From: Ancrocorticia sp052089425
GTDB taxonomy: Bacteria; Actinomycetota; Actinomycetes; Actinomycetales; Actinomycetaceae
Assembly (NCBI RefSeq): GCF_052089425.1
Contig: NZ_JBQCZW010000008.1
Span: 12,023-76,022, forward strand
Direction: 5' to 3'
Length of the DNA: 64,000 nucleotides
Below the pieces are notes generated by a model. The model ran no database searches. It worked only from the letters and a program-made list of their open reading frames with translations, and was not told the origin of the DNA. Positions within the stretch are counted from its first letter, which is position 1. Every line of letters starts with the position of its first letter. This document shows, piece by piece, positions 1 through 8,590 of this stretch. The translations under genes were made by a program, and so were the position numbers.

Positions 1-1
1 G

Positions 2-46
2 CCGGAAGAACTGGTGCGCGCCGAGATGTCCAAGCTGCATCGGTGA
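2..46 (+). CDS. 3' end of an unidentified upstream gene (partial)
   Basis: Fourteen codons in this frame (ending EMSKLHR) run to a TGA that overlaps the GTG start of the next gene as GTGA, the coupling seen all over this window. In many actinobacteria the genes before DUF3046 and recA are cinA or a ClgR-type regulator, but 14 residues are too few to identify it. The assignment as coding rests only on the open frame and the coupled stop. Confidence 0.4.
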   Translation, partial: PEELVRAEMSKLHR

Positions 47-282
47 GAGAGTCAGAGTTCTGGAGTGCGGTGGACTGGACGTTCCCGGATGGGCACGGCA
101 GGAGCCTCACGCAGGATCTCGTGTTATCTGAGCTAGGGGATCGAAGTCCCCTTCAGGCAATTGACGATGGGACAAACCCGCAGAAGGTGTGGGAGGCGAT
201 GTGCCGATCGATGGATCTGCCTGAGCGCTACCAGTACATCCACCGGGTCAAGCCAGAAGAGCGTGACGATCTGGGACGGTAG
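43..282 (+). CDS. DUF3046 family protein
   Basis: This 79-residue protein of unknown function has the DUF3046 pattern: an N-terminal RESEFWSAVDWTF segment, a central LVLSELGDRSPLQAIDDG segment, and a C-terminal half in which a tryptophan (KVWEAMCRSMDLP) precedes short charged helices. DUF3046 proteins are about this length and in actinobacteria usually lie just before recA, which supports the call. The GTG start overlaps the TGA of the preceding frame. Here about 7 kb of other genes separate it from recA. No catalytic residues are recognisable and no function is inferred. Confidence 0.8.
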   Translation: MRESEFWSAVDWTFPDGHGRSLTQDLVLSELGDRSPLQAIDDGTNPQKVWEAMCRSMDLPERYQYIHRVKPEERDDLGR

Positions 283-322
283 CGGCGAGACAAAAGGTAA
301 CCGAAGGACAACTTAATACCGC

Positions 323-360
323 GTGGTGGGGACCGGCCCGTATGGGTTGGTCCCCACCAC
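323..360 (+). terminator. Terminator-like hairpin after the DUF3046 gene
   Basis: A perfect 12-bp inverted repeat, GTGGTGGGGACC (323-334) and GGTCCCCACCAC (349-360), encloses a 14-nt loop. No T-run follows, so it is a weak intrinsic terminator at best; it may instead protect mRNA 3' ends or act in both directions. It lies 41 nt after the DUF3046 stop. Confidence 0.5.
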
Positions 361-766
361 CATGTCATGCCAGCGGCGTTGCCATCATGGTGTGGCACGG
401 GTGCAGCGGACCTAGGAATTGCTTCCGGATCGTCATGATGGATGAGGTGCCCCTAGGCAGCGAATAGCCCCGTTTCACCGTGTGATCACAATTGTTGTGT
501 TACTGTGGCGCACCGGCGCCGGTGTTGGACCCTCAGAGTCCACATGATGGAATATTCGGCGGATGAATTTTCCACGAGAATATCAGCGGATTGATTTCCT
601 CCTGTTTCCCTTACGGGAGCCGGGCGAAACTCTCCCCTCCCAGTGCGCGGATCGGAGCTCTTTTTGGCGATTTTTCGCCGACTTGCATTTGACCGGGACT
701 CGTTATCCCTGTTTGACTCAAAAGCGGACAGGAACACCAGAGAGTCAACTACGAAGGAGAATCTCC
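361..766. other. Non-coding region before the betaine operon
   Basis: About 400 bp without a convincing gene. The long frame that continues into betB from position 563 has no ribosome binding site at its ATG and does not resemble an aldehyde dehydrogenase N-terminus. The region holds two perfect palindromes, TGTGATCACA (481-490) and CACCGGCGCCGGTG (511-524), plus a small GGCGA-TTTT-TCGCC hairpin (666-679). It very likely contains the bet promoter, but no clear -35/-10 pair is visible. Confidence 0.5.
481..524. promoter_or_regulatory. Two perfect palindromes upstream of betB, candidate operators
   Basis: TGTGATCACA (481-490) and CACCGGCGCCGGTG (511-524) are perfect palindromes 20 bp apart in the region that must hold the bet operon promoter. 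Choline operons are often controlled by a TetR-type BetI repressor, but no betI gene lies here, so the cognate protein is unknown. The first lacks the spacing of a CRP site. Confidence 0.3.
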
Positions 767-2275
767 GTGCATGAACTGTTTATTGATGGGGAGTGGAAGG
801 AAGCCAGCGACGGCAATCACCGCCGCATTAACTGCCCAGCAGATGGTGCTTTAGTAGCCGAAGTTTCAGAAGCTACGCCGGATGATGCAACCGCAGCGGT
901 CCGTGCAGCACGGCGGGCATTCGATACGGGATTGTGGGCGCTCACCCCTGCAACAGACAGGGCCATGTTGCTCTCGCAGGTGGCAGACCGCCTTCAACAA
1001 GAAAAAGAAACTGTTGCGAGGCTGGAAGCCCTGGACACTGGGCGAATAATCGCTGAGACCAGAATAGACGTAGATGATGTGACCGCCGTGTTCCGCTACT
1101 ACTCCACGTTGGCCGCTGCTGACGCCGGACGAATCGTGGATACCGGCATGCCCGACGTGGTGAGCAAAGTGGTATACGAGCCGATAGGCGTGTGTAGCCT
1201 CATCACGCCATGGAATTATCCGCTCCTGCAAACCTCGTGGAAAGTGGCGCCCGCCCTTGCCGCGGGCAATTCATTTGTTCTCAAGCCGAGCGAACTGACG
1301 CCTTCCACCGCCATTTGGCTGCTGGCAACACTTGAGGAACTCGGTTTGCCTGCAGGGGTGGGCAACCTGATTCTGGGCGCGGGTGGCCGTGTTGGCCCAC
1401 CGCTGACGGAAAGCCCGGAGGTAGATCTGGTGTCCTTCACTGGCGGGTTGGTGACCGGCCGCAGTATTGCGGCATCGGCAGCCCCGACCGTCAAGAAGGT
1501 AGCACTCGAATTGGGAGGTAAGAACCCCAACGTAGTTTTTGCGGATGCAGATTTCGAAGCTGCTGTGGACGGCGCGATGAACGCCGTGTTCTACACGTCT
1601 GGTGAAGTGTGCTCTGCAGGTACCCGCCTCATCATTGAAGAATCGATTCATGATGAGTTCGTTGCCGAACTGGTCAAGCGAACCGAGGCCATCAAGATCG
1701 GTGGCCCGTTCGATGAGAACGCCGAAACCGGTCCGCTCATCAGTGCTGCCCACCGCGACAAGGTGGAAAAATATGTTGATGCTGGTATCGCCGAGGGCGC
1801 CAAGCTTCTGGTGGGCGGGCGACGCCCCGAGGGTGAAAAATACGCCAACGGATACTACTACCTCCCAACGATTCTCGATGGATGCAGCACTGAGATGTCA
1901 TGCGTTCAGGATGAATCCTTCGGCCCCGTCATCACGGTGGAGACCTTTTCCGGGCACACCCGCGATGAGGCCGAATCGGAAGCCCTGCGTATAGCCAATG
2001 ACACGGTCTACGGCTTGGCGGGCGCCGTGTGGAGCCAAGATGGTGGACGCGGCGAACGCGTAGCCGCGCGGCTACGCCACGGAACCATTTGGATTAATGA
2101 TTTTGGCCCGTACGTTCCAGGTGCCGAATGGGGCGGGTTCAAGCAGAGCGGAGTTGGCCGCGAGTTGGGCCAACAGGGACTCGATGAATACCGCGAAACG
2201 AAACATATTTGGAGGAATACACGCCCTGCACCTACTCACTGGTTCGGTGCAGAAAACGAAGGAGGACAACTATGA
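767..2275 (+). CDS. betB: Betaine-aldehyde dehydrogenase (aldehyde dehydrogenase family)
   Basis: NAD(P)-dependent oxidation of betaine aldehyde to glycine betaine, the second step from choline. The 502-residue length is normal for the family. Visible motifs are TPWNYPL (about 148-154), the catalytic-base segment LELGGKNP with Glu248, and SGEVCSAGTR with nucleophile Cys282. The NAD-binding FTGS motif is altered to FTGG (about 224-227). The GTG start is chosen because AAGGAG stands 7 nt before it and homology begins there (HELFIDGEW); a longer frame from 563 is unlikely. The stop overlaps betA as ATGA, so the two are co-translated. The betaine assignment rests largely on betA and betT alongside; alone it could be another aldehyde dehydrogenase. 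Confidence 0.85.
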   Translation: MHELFIDGEWKEASDGNHRRINCPADGALVAEVSEATPDDATAAVRAARRAFDTGLWALTPATDRAMLLSQVADRLQQEKETVARLEALDTGRIIAETRIDVDDVTAVFRYYSTLAAADAGRIVDTGMPDVVSKVVYEPIGVCSLITPWNYPLLQTSWKVAPALAAGNSFVLKPSELTPSTAIWLLATLEELGLPAGVGNLILGAGGRVGPPLTESPEVDLVSFTGGLVTGRSIAASAAPTVKKVALELGGKNPNVVFADADFEAAVDGAMNAVFYTSGEVCSAGTRLIIEESIHDEFVAELVKRTEAIKIGGPFDENAETGPLISAAHRDKVEKYVDAGIAEGAKLLVGGRRPEGEKYANGYYYLPTILDGCSTEMSCVQDESFGPVITVETFSGHTRDEAESEALRIANDTVYGLAGAVWSQDGGRGERVAARLRHGTIWINDFGPYVPGAEWGGFKQSGVGRELGQQGLDEYRETKHIWRNTRPAPTHWFGAENEGGQL

Positions 2276-3978
2276 AGAACTATGATTACGTGATCGTTGG
2301 AGGCGGCTCCGCTGGATCCGTGCTAGCCAACCGGCTCAGTACCGATCCTCATACCTCGGTGCTCGTTCTGGAAGCTGGTATGGATGACTTCCGGTTCAAT
2401 CCGTTTATTCACATGCCTGCCGCACTGTCATTTCCCATGGGGAGCCCCATTGACTGGCAGTATGAATCCGAACCAGAGCCTTACATGAACGGACGCCGTG
2501 TTTCCCATGCTCGGGGCAAGGTACTTGGCGGTTCCTCCAGCATCAACGGCATGATCTTCCAGCGCGGCAACCCCATGGATTACGAGCGGTGGGGCGCCGA
2601 TCCGGGAATGGAGAACTGGGATTACGCCCACTGCCTGCCCTACTTCAAGCGGATGGAAACCACCCGTGCAGGTGCCGATGCGTGGCGCGGTGGCTCCGGC
2701 CCACTGATCCTTGAGCGCGGACCGGCCGAGAATCCCCTGTTCGGTGCCTTCCTCGAAGCCACACAGCAGGCGGGATATCCTCCCACGGACGATGTGAACG
2801 GATACCGGCAAGAGGGGTTTGGCCCCTTTGACCGCAACGTGGCCAATTCACGCCGCTGGAGCGCCTCACGCGCCTACCTCCACCCCGCTCAGGGCCGGAA
2901 AAACCTCACCGTCCATACGCTGAGCATGGTGACGAAGCTACGCACCGCGGGAAACCGCGTGGTGGGTGTGGACTATGTTCGTGGCGGTCACCAGAAGAAA
3001 TCGGTGAGTGCTGGCGAAGTCATTCTGGCCGGAGGTGCCTTCAACACGCCTCAGCTGCTGCAGCTCACCGGAATTGGCAACCCCGCGGACCTGTCTCCAC
3101 TTGGAATCCAGACGATTTCTGATCTGCCCGGCGTTGGCGAGAATATGCAGGATCACCTTGAGGTGTACCTCCAGCACGAATCCAAGCAGCCCGTTTCGAT
3201 CGGATCGTGGTACAAGCTCTATAACTACCCACGCATCGGCGCCGAGTGGCTCTTCCTTCGCAGTGGGGTTGGAGCCTCCAACCATTTCGAAGCAGGCGGG
3301 TTCATTCGCAGTAACGAACAGGTGGATTACCCGAACCTCATGTTCCACTTCCTTCCCATTGCCATTCGGTATGACGGCAAGCGTCCGGTTGTTGAGCATG
3401 GATATCAAGTCCATATCGGTCCGATGTACTCGGACGTGCGTGGATCCCTCAAGATCAAGTCAACGGATCCGACTGAGCACCCAGAGTTGCGCTTCAACTA
3501 TCTCTCCACTGAGAACGATCGCCGCGAATGGGTGGAGATCGTTCGCAAGGCTCGCGAGATCCTCTCCCAGCCTGCCTTCTCCGCCTTCGATGCAGGAGAG
3601 ATTTCTCCCGGGCCTCAGGTGGAGAGCGAAGAGGAGATCCTCGATTGGGTGTCCAGAGATGCTGAGACAGCCCTCCACCCATCGTGTACTGCCAAGATGG
3701 GAGTGGGCGAGGACGCCGTCGTCGACCCCAATTCAATGAAGGTATACGGGGTGGAAGGCCTACGTGCAGTAGACGCTTCTTCTATGCCCTACGTGACGAA
3801 CGGGAACATCTACGCACCGGTGATGATGCTGGCCGAAAAGGCTGCGGACCTCATTGCGGGGAACACTCCTCTGGATCCCATCAATGTCCCGTTCTACAAG
3901 CACGGGACCGGCATGCCGCTATGGCCAGAAGGCGATCCGCGTAACAACGAAACTACCCCGGGCACAGTCCATCACTGA
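2272..3978 (+). CDS. betA: Choline dehydrogenase (GMC oxidoreductase)
   Basis: FAD-dependent oxidation of choline to betaine aldehyde, probably membrane-associated and feeding the respiratory chain. The protein has 568 residues, typical for BetA. It begins with the FAD-binding VIVGGGSAGSVLANRL motif (about residues 6-21), has GMC signature 1 near GKVLGGSSSINGM, signature 2 at GGAFNTPQLLQLTGIG, and a C-terminal LHPSCTAKMG that carries the active-site histidine region. GGAGGA lies 5 nt before the ATG; the ATG overlaps the betB stop. It ends about 50 nt before the BCCT transporter gene. Other GMC alcohol oxidases share these motifs, so substrate identity comes from the operon. Confidence 0.88.
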   Translation: MKNYDYVIVGGGSAGSVLANRLSTDPHTSVLVLEAGMDDFRFNPFIHMPAALSFPMGSPIDWQYESEPEPYMNGRRVSHARGKVLGGSSSINGMIFQRGNPMDYERWGADPGMENWDYAHCLPYFKRMETTRAGADAWRGGSGPLILERGPAENPLFGAFLEATQQAGYPPTDDVNGYRQEGFGPFDRNVANSRRWSASRAYLHPAQGRKNLTVHTLSMVTKLRTAGNRVVGVDYVRGGHQKKSVSAGEVILAGGAFNTPQLLQLTGIGNPADLSPLGIQTISDLPGVGENMQDHLEVYLQHESKQPVSIGSWYKLYNYPRIGAEWLFLRSGVGASNHFEAGGFIRSNEQVDYPNLMFHFLPIAIRYDGKRPVVEHGYQVHIGPMYSDVRGSLKIKSTDPTEHPELRFNYLSTENDRREWVEIVRKAREILSQPAFSAFDAGEISPGPQVESEEEILDWVSRDAETALHPSCTAKMGVGEDAVVDPNSMKVYGVEGLRAVDASSMPYVTNGNIYAPVMMLAEKAADLIAGNTPLDPINVPFYKHGTGMPLWPEGDPRNNETTPGTVHH

Positions 3979-4030
3979 GATATAGGCCTATCGAGGCACC
4001 ACCATGCCCCTACCGAGGAATAACCAAAGT

Positions 4031-6118
4031 ATGAGCGAAAAGACCACCGAGGCATCGAAAGTACCCGAGGATAGCGAATCCTCACGTCCCATGAAGGAGA
4101 TGCCGGCGCCGGTTAACTGGACGGTGTTCATAGGCGCCGCCATCGGTATTCTGGCCATCGCGTTGTGGGGCATTCTCGCTCCACGCAACGCGGAAAACGT
4201 TCTGAATACCGTCGTGGGATGGATCTCCGATGCATTCGGCTGGTTCTACATCCTCTTGGCGCTCATCGTGCTGATATTCGTCATTTATCTGGCGCTGTCA
4301 CGGTTCGGAGATGTGAAGCTGGGGCCTTCGCACTCCGAACCTCAATTCGGTGGCTTCACGTGGGCATCCATGCTGTTTGCTGCGGGAATCGGCACAGATC
4401 TCATGTTCTTCGCGGTGGCCGAGCCGGTGACGCAATACCTGCACCCGCCCAGCGGCGAAGCCGAAACGGTGGACGCCGCCCGTGAGGCAACCGTGTGGAC
4501 GCTGTTCCATTACGGAGTGTCCGGATGGGGCATGTACGCGCTCATGGGAATGGCGCTGGCGTACTTCGCCTATCGCATGAACCTCCCGCTGGCCGTTCGA
4601 TCGGCACTGCGTCCCATCTTCGGGAAGAAGACGGAGGGGCGCTTGGGGGACTCGGTGGATCTGGCCGCCGTGCTAGGCACCGTGTTCGGTGTGGCAACAT
4701 CGCTGGGAATCGGTGTGGTTCTCATTAACGTGGGGCTCAACGTGCTGTTCGATGTGCCGCGCAGCATCGGCGTGCAGATCGTCATTGTGGTTCTGGGCGT
4801 GGCAACGGCAACTCTCTCCGCAGTATCCGGCGTGGCCAAGGGGATTCGGCGCCTATCAGAACTCAACGTGCTCTTAGCCGTCGTGTTGGCTCTGTGGATC
4901 CTGATCACTGGGAAAACCCAGTACCTGCTTGAAGGCCTTGTGCTGAACCTTGGGGACTTTGTCCGGCTGTTCCCCGACATGATGCTCCAAACGTTCGCGT
5001 TTGAGGACACAGGGACCTGGATGAGTGACTGGACCTTGTTCTTCTGGGCATGGTGGATCGCGTGGGCGTCCTTCGTTGGACTATTCCTTGCGCGCATGTC
5101 CCGTGGGCGCACAATCCGGCAGTTCGTTGGCGGCACGCTCATCATCCCGCTGGTGTACATCCTCATGTGGATCTCGATCTACGGAAACGCTGCGCTTGAT
5201 CTCATCCGTGGAGGAAACCGCGAATTCGGTGAGAATACCGTGCTGGACCCAGAAGGGGGGTTCTTCCGGCTGTTGCAGGAGTACCCTGCCTTCACGTTTG
5301 TTGCGGGCCTCGCCATTGTGACGGCGCTACTGTTCTACGTTACTTCCGCAGATTCGGCAGCGCTGGTCATGGCAAATCTGACATCCAAGCTTCCCACGCC
5401 TCAGCATGACGGGCGGCCCGCGCTGCGCATCTTCTGGGCAGCCACCACGGGGCTGTTAACCATCGCCATGCTTCTGGTTGGCGGCATCGGTGCATTACAA
5501 AGTGCCACCGTCATTATGGGGCTGCCCTTCGCGTTTGCCATGATTCTGGTGATGATCGGGTTGTATCGAGCGCTGCGAGTTGAGTCCTACCAGACTGAGG
5601 TGGAAAACGAGACGATGGCGCTTGCTCTGTCAGGGCGCGCCGAGCGCGTGGATGCTCGCACCTCCTCAGTCCAATGGAAGCGACGGCTCTCGCGCGCCCT
5701 CTCCTTCCCCGATGTTGCCGCAGCAAACAGGTATGAGCAGGAGACCCTTCTGCCCACGTTGCACGAGGTTGCTGACGAGATGTCCAAGAAGGGCGTTGAC
5801 ACGGCTGTTGTCAGTCTCACGGACGAAGAGGGCGAAGCGGGTGAAGACTACATTGAGTTGATCGCACAAGACGATGGCGATCAACCCTTCCGCTATCAAG
5901 TGTGGCGCCGTAGGGCTCCTATGCCCACCTTTGGCGGCGGGCGCGCCGTGAGCGGACACGAAGAGTATGTCCGGCTAGAGGTTTATCTTGGGGCGTCCGG
6001 CCGCGGCTACGACATTATGGGCTACACCTACGCCCAAATAGTTGACGATGTGCTGGATCAATACGAGCGGCATCTGGAGGTTCTGCGCAGGCAGGGCAAG
6101 GCGGCTGGAGACAACTAG
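4031..6118 (+). CDS. betT: BCCT-family choline/betaine transporter
   Basis: Secondary transporter of the betaine-choline-carnitine family, probably importing choline or betaine for osmoprotection. About twelve hydrophobic segments span residues 30-515, and the family signature TLFFWAWWIAWASFVGLF is present. A hydrophilic C-terminal domain of about 175 residues follows, as in E. coli BetT, where such a tail takes part in osmosensing. The ATG at 4031 is preferred to one at 4004 because GAGGAA precedes it, giving 695 residues. It is third in the bet operon, and its stop lies 3 bp from the stop of the convergent lipoprotein gene with no terminator between them. Confidence 0.87.
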   Translation: MSEKTTEASKVPEDSESSRPMKEMPAPVNWTVFIGAAIGILAIALWGILAPRNAENVLNTVVGWISDAFGWFYILLALIVLIFVIYLALSRFGDVKLGPSHSEPQFGGFTWASMLFAAGIGTDLMFFAVAEPVTQYLHPPSGEAETVDAAREATVWTLFHYGVSGWGMYALMGMALAYFAYRMNLPLAVRSALRPIFGKKTEGRLGDSVDLAAVLGTVFGVATSLGIGVVLINVGLNVLFDVPRSIGVQIVIVVLGVATATLSAVSGVAKGIRRLSELNVLLAVVLALWILITGKTQYLLEGLVLNLGDFVRLFPDMMLQTFAFEDTGTWMSDWTLFFWAWWIAWASFVGLFLARMSRGRTIRQFVGGTLIIPLVYILMWISIYGNAALDLIRGGNREFGENTVLDPEGGFFRLLQEYPAFTFVAGLAIVTALLFYVTSADSAALVMANLTSKLPTPQHDGRPALRIFWAATTGLLTIAMLLVGGIGALQSATVIMGLPFAFAMILVMIGLYRALRVESYQTEVENETMALALSGRAERVDARTSSVQWKRRLSRALSFPDVAAANRYEQETLLPTLHEVADEMSKKGVDTAVVSLTDEEGEAGEDYIELIAQDDGDQPFRYQVWRRRAPMPTFGGGRAVSGHEEYVRLEVYLGASGRGYDIMGYTYAQIVDDVLDQYERHLEVLRRQGKAAGDN

Positions 6119-6121
6119 AGG

Positions 6122-6862
6122 CTATTCGGTGGCGGTGCTGGTGCTGGCGGCGTAGCTTTCTGCGCGGTCAGCGACGGTGTTGGCGTAGCTGAGGGACTGA
6201 TTGTAGGCAAGCACTGCGGTGTTCCACCCATCATCGGTGGTGAGATCGCCGCCCCGTTCACACAGGAGTACTCCAGCGCTCAGGGCAGCATCGTCGAACT
6301 GATGCGGATCGGCCTGTCCATCCCCGTTTCCGTCGCGTCCGTAAAAGGACCACGTCTCGGGTATAAATTGCATGGGGCCAACTGCCCGATCCCATTCGGT
6401 ATCTCCATCGAATGCGCCACCGTCCGTATCGGGAATAGCCGCGACGCCTTCACCGCCGTCCAGCGGAACTCCCACAATAGCTGGGGAAACGGTGCCATCT
6501 GGCCCGATTGTTGCGCCTCCGTAGCCTCCGTGGCGAGACTCGGTAGCGCCGATTCCCGCCAGAGTGTTCCAGCCAATACCACACTCCGGCATCAACTCAG
6601 CCAGCTGGATCGAAGCGCTTGAATAGGCTTCGAGGGCGCGCTCTGGAATCCCCGTACGTTCGGCCGTTTGCTCCACCCATGCTGGGTTTTGGGGGTCGGG
6701 TATCTCTTGGCTGGGTGCGGCCGGACGAGTGAGTTCGCGCGGGCTTCCGGTTGAATTTGTGGGAACGCATCCCGCTAACAGGATTGCTGAGGCTAAGGCC
6801 AGCATTCTGAAGGGAGTGATCGCTCCTCGCCGTGAGACTGCGGTGGGTGCTTGGCCTCTCAC
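6122..6862 (-). CDS. Lytic-transglycosylase-like lipoprotein
   Basis: Predicted secreted peptidoglycan lytic transglycosylase of the MltB/SLT-2 kind. The 246-residue protein has a lipobox LLAGC after an N-terminal hydrophobic stretch (MLALASAILLAGC), so it should be a lipoprotein. The catalytic domain shows GIGATESRHGG with the likely catalytic Glu, then GPMQFIPETW, FYGRDGNGDGQADP, an LCERGGDL segment and VLAYNQSLSYANTV, in the usual order. The GTG start overlaps the TGA of the upstream gene (GTGA); a longer upstream frame only shadows that gene. The DGNGDGQAD stretch resembles a calcium-binding loop and is common in this family. Confidence 0.8.
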   Translation of the reverse strand: MRGQAPTAVSRRGAITPFRMLALASAILLAGCVPTNSTGSPRELTRPAAPSQEIPDPQNPAWVEQTAERTGIPERALEAYSSASIQLAELMPECGIGWNTLAGIGATESRHGGYGGATIGPDGTVSPAIVGVPLDGGEGVAAIPDTDGGAFDGDTEWDRAVGPMQFIPETWSFYGRDGNGDGQADPHQFDDAALSAGVLLCERGGDLTTDDGWNTAVLAYNQSLSYANTVADRAESYAASTSTATE

Positions 6863-7209
6863 TGCCAGTTGCCGAGGAACGATTGGATGGCGACGAACAG
6901 GAAGATGAGAGCACCGATAACCGCCAACGCCTTCTTCCACGTTTGCCACGTTCCATCAAGGTAGAAAGCAACGAGCGGGAGGTATATCGCCAGCTCCACG
7001 CCGCCAATTCCTAGGAGCACCTGCTGAGCGGAGTGCGCCGCACCTAGGATCCACAGGATGATGAGCGGAGCGAACGTCAACCCGATGACGATCCCACACG
7101 CAATGTCCAGCTTCTGGTGCTCACGCACCGTGTCGAGAGCCTCGAGGGCCTCCTGCGAATCCGCAGGTGCCGGACTCTCGCCTGTCGGTAGATCTTCGGA
7201 TGTGGACAT
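6859..7209 (-). CDS. Small membrane protein, unknown function
   Basis: I do not recognise this 116-residue protein. Its first 35 residues are polar and acidic; three hydrophobic segments follow (about 36-58, 64-83 and 92-112), so it is probably an integral membrane protein with three passes and a short C-terminus ending GNWQ. AGGAGG lies 6 nt before the ATG. It is translationally coupled to the lytic-transglycosylase-like lipoprotein gene through a GTGA overlap, which suggests a cell-envelope role, but this is only inference. Confidence 0.75.
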   Translation of the reverse strand: MSTSEDLPTGESPAPADSQEALEALDTVREHQKLDIACGIVIGLTFAPLIILWILGAAHSAQQVLLGIGGVELAIYLPLVAFYLDGTWQTWKKALAVIGALIFLFVAIQSFLGNWQ

Positions 7210-7256
7210 GATGGCCTCCTAGAGATAGTCCGTCGCTTCCACAGTTTACCGGCAGC

Positions 7257-7290
7257 GGGCGTGTCCTCCACCTCAGATGGGGACACGCCC
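7257..7290. terminator. Hairpin in the divergent recA upstream region
   Basis: GGGCGTGTCC (7257-7266) and GGACACGCCC (7281-7290) form a perfect 10-bp stem with a 14-nt loop. There is no T-run. It lies between the divergent small membrane protein gene and the LexA box of recA, so it could insulate the promoters or be part of a leader. Confidence 0.35.
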
Positions 7291-7304
7291 AGCTCAAACT
7301 TTCT

Positions 7305-7320
7305 TCGAACGTCCGTTCGG
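7305..7320 (+). promoter_or_regulatory. LexA (SOS) box of recA, with putative promoter
   Basis: TCGAACGTCCGTTCGG contains CGAAC-N4-GTTCG, the actinobacterial SOS box. A candidate -10, TACGCT (7324-7329), has a poor -35 (TTCTTC, 7301-7306) 17 bp upstream, placing the box inside the promoter. The leader to the recA start is then about 160 nt, with no other gene seen in it. LexA itself is encoded at 17875-18588. Confidence 0.8.
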
Positions 7321-7498
7321 GCGTACGCTGTTCCACAGATCGATGTGGTGGGCGCTCATCCACAGGGAGAAGAGCCGCCACACAATATGTCGGAGGTCGG
7401 GCATAGGATCTCGAGTGTCGCTCGGAGAGGGCGGCCATGTCAAAGACCTGTTCTGTCAATCTGCCGCACATGTGGCAACAAGATGAAGGATGAACGAT

Positions 7499-8590
7499 AT
7501 GGCAAGTAGGAACGCCACAAAATCCGAAAAGGTTTCGCAGGCTACGTCAGATAATCGCGAGAGGGCACTCGATACGGCGCTATCTCAGATTGATCGCCAG
7601 TTCGGTAAGGGCTCAGTGATGCGCTTGGGTGATAAGCCCGTCACTCGCGTAGAAGTCATTCCCACGGGATCTGTGGCTCTGGATGTTGCACTGGGAATTG
7701 GTGGGTTGCCACGCGGGCGCGTTGTTGAGGTCTACGGGCCCGAATCGTCCGGTAAGACAACAGTCGCGCTTCACTGTGTTGCCAACGCGCAGAAGAACGG
7801 CGGGATCGCGGGCTTCATTGATGCCGAACACGCGCTAGATCCTGAGTATGCACGCAAGTTGGGCGTGGATACGGATTCACTCATTGTTTCCCAGCCAGAT
7901 ACTGGCGAACAGGCACTCGAGATTGCCGATATGCTCATTCGCTCCGGCGCACTTGACGTTATCGTGGTTGATTCCGTGGCTGCGCTTGTCCCGAAGGCGG
8001 AAATCGAAGGCGAAATGGGTGACTCACATGTGGGGCTTCAGGCACGCTTGATGAGCCAGGCACTGCGTAAGATCACGGGCGCCCTTTCGGCATCGGGAAC
8101 CACGGCGATCTTCATCAATCAGCTGCGTGAAAAGATCGGTGTATTCTTCGGAAGCCCCGAAACCACAACGGGTGGTAAGGCGCTGAAGTTCTACGCCTCA
8201 ATTCGCCTTGACGTCCGCCGCATCGAAACCCTCAAAGAGGGCAACGAACCCGTGGGCAACCGCACGCGCGTCAAGATCGTCAAGAACAAGATGGCCCCGC
8301 CTTTCAAGCAGGCTGAATTTGACATGATGTATGGGCAGGGGATCTCCCGTGAGGGCGGGATCATTGACATGGGCGTGGAGCTTGGCCTCATTCGTAAGTC
8401 TGGTGCGTGGTACACCTACGAAGGCGATCAGCTTGGCCAAGGTAAGGAAAAGGTCCGCCAGTTCCTGAAGGACAACCCGGAGATGGCAGATGAGATCGAA
8501 GAGAAGATCTTGGTGCAGATGGGTATCCGGCAAGATCCGAATGCTGAATCGGTAGGGGATTCCGCCGCCAGTGAGGATGTTGATTTCTAA
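7499..8590 (+). CDS. recA: Recombinase RecA
   Basis: DNA strand-exchange protein and LexA co-protease. The 363-residue sequence carries the Walker A GPESSGKT (about residues 80-87), FIDAEHALDP, VVDSVAALVPKAEIEGEMGD and the Walker B region, IFINQLREKIGVFFGSPETTTGG for loop L2, and an acidic C-terminus. ATG 7499 is chosen because GAAGGA lies 8 nt before it; an ATG at 7490 (three residues longer) overlaps that sequence. A LexA box lies upstream. The stop overlaps the recX start as TAATG, so recX is co-translated. No intein is present. Confidence 0.97.
   Translation: MASRNATKSEKVSQATSDNRERALDTALSQIDRQFGKGSVMRLGDKPVTRVEVIPTGSVALDVALGIGGLPRGRVVEVYGPESSGKTTVALHCVANAQKNGGIAGFIDAEHALDPEYARKLGVDTDSLIVSQPDTGEQALEIADMLIRSGALDVIVVDSVAALVPKAEIEGEMGDSHVGLQARLMSQALRKITGALSASGTTAIFINQLREKIGVFFGSPETTTGGKALKFYASIRLDVRRIETLKEGNEPVGNRTRVKIVKNKMAPPFKQAEFDMMYGQGISREGGIIDMGVELGLIRKSGAWYTYEGDQLGQGKEKVRQFLKDNPEMADEIEEKILVQMGIRQDPNAESVGDSAASEDVDF

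Noticed and set aside
481..490. TGTGATCACA as a CRP site
   Set aside because: A CRP site needs TGTGA-N6-TCACA; here the halves are fused without a spacer.
563..766. N-terminal extension of betB from an ATG at 563
   Set aside because: No similarity to aldehyde dehydrogenases before HELFIDGEW, and a good ribosome binding site precedes GTG 767.
7261..7509. Small frames in the recA leader as genes
   Set aside because: They cover the LexA box and promoter, have no ribosome binding site, and run into the recA start out of frame.
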